Assembly (NCBI RefSeq): GCF_000421665.1
Contig: NZ_ATXL01000013.1
Span: 1-49,974, forward strand
Length of the DNA stretch: 49,974 bases
Origin: Bavariicoccus seileri WCC 4188
GTDB lineage: Bacteria > Bacillota > Bacilli > Lactobacillales > Aerococcaceae
Reading direction: 5' to 3'
The notes below the pieces were generated by a model, which did not search any database, was not told the DNA's origin, and saw only the letters and a program-made list of their open reading frames with translations. Both the position numbers and the translations under genes were made by a program. Position 1 is the stretch's first letter. Each line of letters begins with the position of its first letter. Positions 48,178 through 49,974 of the stretch are shown here, in pieces.

Positions 48178-49548
48178 TTGGAAGAATTACCAATTGACCG
48201 CACACCGCCACAAAATATAGAGGCAGAACAATCTGTTTTAGGCTCTATATTTATTGATGCTGATCGTGTTGTCAGTGTCTTAGAGTTCTTAACTGTGGAT
48301 GATTTTTATCGCAAGGCACATCAATTGATCTTCCAAGTGATGTTGGACCTCAATGAAGCTGATCAGGCCATCGATGTCATCACAGTCGCCGATTCTCTCG
48401 AAAGCCAAGGACAACTAGAAAATATTGGTGGATTACCATATCTGATTGAATTAGCAAATATGGTACCTACTGCTGCTAATAGTGATTATTACGCCAAAAT
48501 CGTTAGCGAAAAGGCGATTCTAAGACGATTAATTACAACAGCAACTGATATCGCTAGAACGAGCTACCAGCCTGGTGACCCGTTAGAAGTGGTATTAGAT
48601 CATGCGGAGCAACAGATACTAGAGGTGTCTGAACGAAAAAGTAGATCTGGTTTCAAAAAAATATCTGATGTTGTCGAACAATCTGTGGCAAATATTGAAC
48701 AATTGGCACAACAGTCTTCTGATGTGACAGGTATTCCTACTGGTTTTTATGAGTTAGACCGAATGACTGCTGGGTTACAACCTGATAACTTAATCATCAT
48801 TGCAGCTAGACCAGCTGTTGGTAAAACTGCATTTGCACTGAATATTGCCCAAAATGTGGCGACAAAAGCGGACCAAGTCGTCGCAGTTTTCAGTTTGGAA
48901 ATGGGAGCAGAGTCATTAGTCAACCGCATGTTATGTGCGGAAGGTAATATCGATGCAAGTAACTTACGGACTGGTAAATTGTCCGAAGATGAATGGGATA
49001 GCTTAGTGATGGCTATGGGAACTTTGGGAAATTCAAAAATCTATATCGATGATACACCAGGAATCAGAGTAGCTGAGATTCGGGCCAAATGTCGCCGCTT
49101 AAAGCAAGAAGCTAAAGAATTAGGATTAGTAATCATCGATTATCTCCAATTGATTGAAGGTAGTCGAAAAGAAAACCGTCAACAGGAAGTATCAGAAATC
49201 TCTCGCCAGTTGAAAAAACTAGCAAAAGAATTAGGTGCTCCCGTTATCGCTTTGTCTCAGTTGTCACGTGGCGTAGAACAGCGACAAGATAAAAGACCAA
49301 TCCTTTCTGATATCAGAGAATCAGGGTCTATTGAACAAGATGCTGATATCGTAGCTTTCTTATATAGAGATGATTACTATAGATCAGAAGATGGCGAAGA
49401 GGTCGAAGACAATAACATCATAGAAGTCATCATTGAAAAGAACCGGAGTGGAGCGCGTGGAACCGTGCAACTTATTTTTACGAAAGAGTACAATAAATTC
49501 ACTTCTCTCGTGACCGACAAGTTTGCTGGGGAAGCACCGTCGGCTTAA
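48178..49548 (+). CDS. dnaB: Replicative DNA helicase DnaB (DnaC in Bacillus nomenclature)
   Basis: A 456-aa hexameric helicase of the replication fork. The N-terminal domain opens DRTPPQNIEAEQSVLGSIF; the RecA-like C-terminal domain carries Walker A ARPAVGKTAFALN, Walker B LVIIDYLQLI and the arginine-finger region EISRQLKKLAKEL. No intein is present. The start is TTG at 48178, seven bases after AGAGGA. No clear terminator follows before the insertion sequence. Confidence 0.96.
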   Translation: MEELPIDRTPPQNIEAEQSVLGSIFIDADRVVSVLEFLTVDDFYRKAHQLIFQVMLDLNEADQAIDVITVADSLESQGQLENIGGLPYLIELANMVPTAANSDYYAKIVSEKAILRRLITTATDIARTSYQPGDPLEVVLDHAEQQILEVSERKSRSGFKKISDVVEQSVANIEQLAQQSSDVTGIPTGFYELDRMTAGLQPDNLIIIAARPAVGKTAFALNIAQNVATKADQVVAVFSLEMGAESLVNRMLCAEGNIDASNLRTGKLSEDEWDSLVMAMGTLGNSKIYIDDTPGIRVAEIRAKCRRLKQEAKELGLVIIDYLQLIEGSRKENRQQEVSEISRQLKKLAKELGAPVIALSQLSRGVEQRQDKRPILSDIRESGSIEQDADIVAFLYRDDYYRSEDGEEVEDNNIIEVIIEKNRSGARGTVQLIFTKEYNKFTSLVTDKFAGEAPSA

Positions 49549-49690
49549 AAATGAAAATGTTCCAATAATACAAATGTTTTTCTGAAAAATATTACTTTAT
49601 TGATATAATTTACATTAATTTATTAACTATTTCTTGCTTTATCGGAAAAAATGTAAGGTTACAATACATGTGTTACATGAAAATAAAAAA

Positions 49691-49750
49691 ATAGAGGAAG
49701 CTTCTGCTATACTGTAATTACCACACCACAGAAAGGAAAGCTTCCCCTAT
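49691..49750 (+). promoter_or_regulatory. Transposase promoter and RBS-masking inverted repeat
   Basis: ATAGAGGAAGCTT (49691-49703) and AAGCTTCCCCTAT (49738-49750) are complementary at 12 of 13 positions; the second arm ends on the transposase start codon and overlaps its GAAAGGAAAG binding site. An extended -10 TGCTATACT (49705-49713) lies between the arms, so only transcripts entering from outside would contain both arms and mask translation. Confidence 0.6.
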
Positions 49751-49974
49751 GAAGAATATTATAACAGAAGAAATGCGATACAGAAAGAAAGTCGTTGATT
49801 ATGCGGTTAAACATGATAATAATGCCAAGGCTGCACGCAAATATCACACAAATCGGATGCAAGTCAAACGTTGGAGAGACAACTATGATGGGACATGGGA
49901 TAGTTTAAGAAATAAGAGTACAAAGCCCCACTCACATCCCAATCAACATACTGAAGAAGAGTTAAATATCATGA
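49749..49974 (+). CDS. Transposase, N-terminal part (runs off the right edge)
   Basis: At least 75 codons are open to the end of the window. The sequence starts MKNIITEEMRYRKKVVDYA and contains a helix-turn-helix of the sort AKAARKYHTNRMQVKRWRDNYDG, followed by a basic, proline-containing linker with PNQHTEEE. This is the N-terminal pattern of DDE/rve-type transposases of the IS481/IS3-like groups; the catalytic domain would lie beyond the window. The IS family cannot be assigned from this part. AAAGGAAAG precedes the ATG. Confidence 0.7.
   Translation, partial: MKNIITEEMRYRKKVVDYAVKHDNNAKAARKYHTNRMQVKRWRDNYDGTWDSLRNKSTKPHSHPNQHTEEELNIM

Overview
The window is a low-GC Firmicutes chromosome segment (order Lactobacillales) centred on the replication origin. 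The 16S 5' end, the T-box on serS, the dnaA-dnaN-yaaA-recF-gyrB-gyrA block, a DUF1129-ychF-DUF951-parB-parA block, an Lsa-type ABC-F gene and a low-affinity PBP gene all point to the Enterococcaceae (Enterococcus/Vagococcus-like). Species cannot be fixed from this window. Nearly every gene to the left of about 31 kb is on the minus strand and nearly every gene to the right is on the plus strand. This is the pattern expected if two forks leave an origin at about 31-33 kb; only guaB and the VOC dioxygenase gene run against it.

Layout: 1-392, 5' end of a 16S rRNA gene with leader, boxA and promoter. 416-6121 (minus), msrA, serS with a T-box leader, a PBP5-type D,D-carboxypeptidase, and a VanRS/CroRS-type two-component system. 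6396-7874, guaB (plus). 7989-13895 (minus), a DUF2207 membrane protein, a DUF1129 protein, ychF, a DUF951 protein, parB and parA. 13896-14481, a gene-free stretch with an unrecognised tandem, hairpin-forming repeat. 14482-20593 (minus), pdp-deoC, rsmG, mnmG, mnmE. 20976-24305 (minus), a PlcR/Rgg-like XRE-TPR regulator and a trehalose PTS operon (treP-treR). 24539-26868 (minus), the rpmH-rnpA-yidC-khpB operon. 27037-30998 (minus), an Lsa-like ABC-F protein with an attenuator leader and a PBP4/PBP5-like transpeptidase. 30999-33147, bipartite oriC around dnaA, with DnaA boxes, a DnaA-trio tract and an AT-rich unwinding element. 33148-40596, dnaN, yaaA, recF, gyrB, gyrA. 40748-41617, VOC dioxygenase (minus). 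41973-43087, rpsF-ssb-rpsR. 43088-45667, a 2.58-kb gene-free AT-rich island with three perfect parS sites and a second cluster of DnaA boxes. 45668-49548, gdpP-rplI-dnaB. 49690-end, the start of an insertion sequence.

How it fits together: DnaA, DnaN, RecF, gyrase, Ssb and DnaB are the replication machinery. ParA/ParB, encoded at 12-14 kb, should load on the parS island about 11 kb right of oriC. MnmE and MnmG modify tRNA wobble uridines. YidC, KhpB, GdpP, the D,D-carboxypeptidase, the two-component system and the transpeptidase all act at the envelope.

The best candidates for something undescribed are (i) the parS/DnaA-box island between rpsR and gdpP, (ii) the 116-bp tandem structured repeats between parA and pdp, whose closing stems differ in sequence but keep their pairing, and (iii) the leader-peptide attenuator in front of the ABC-F gene.
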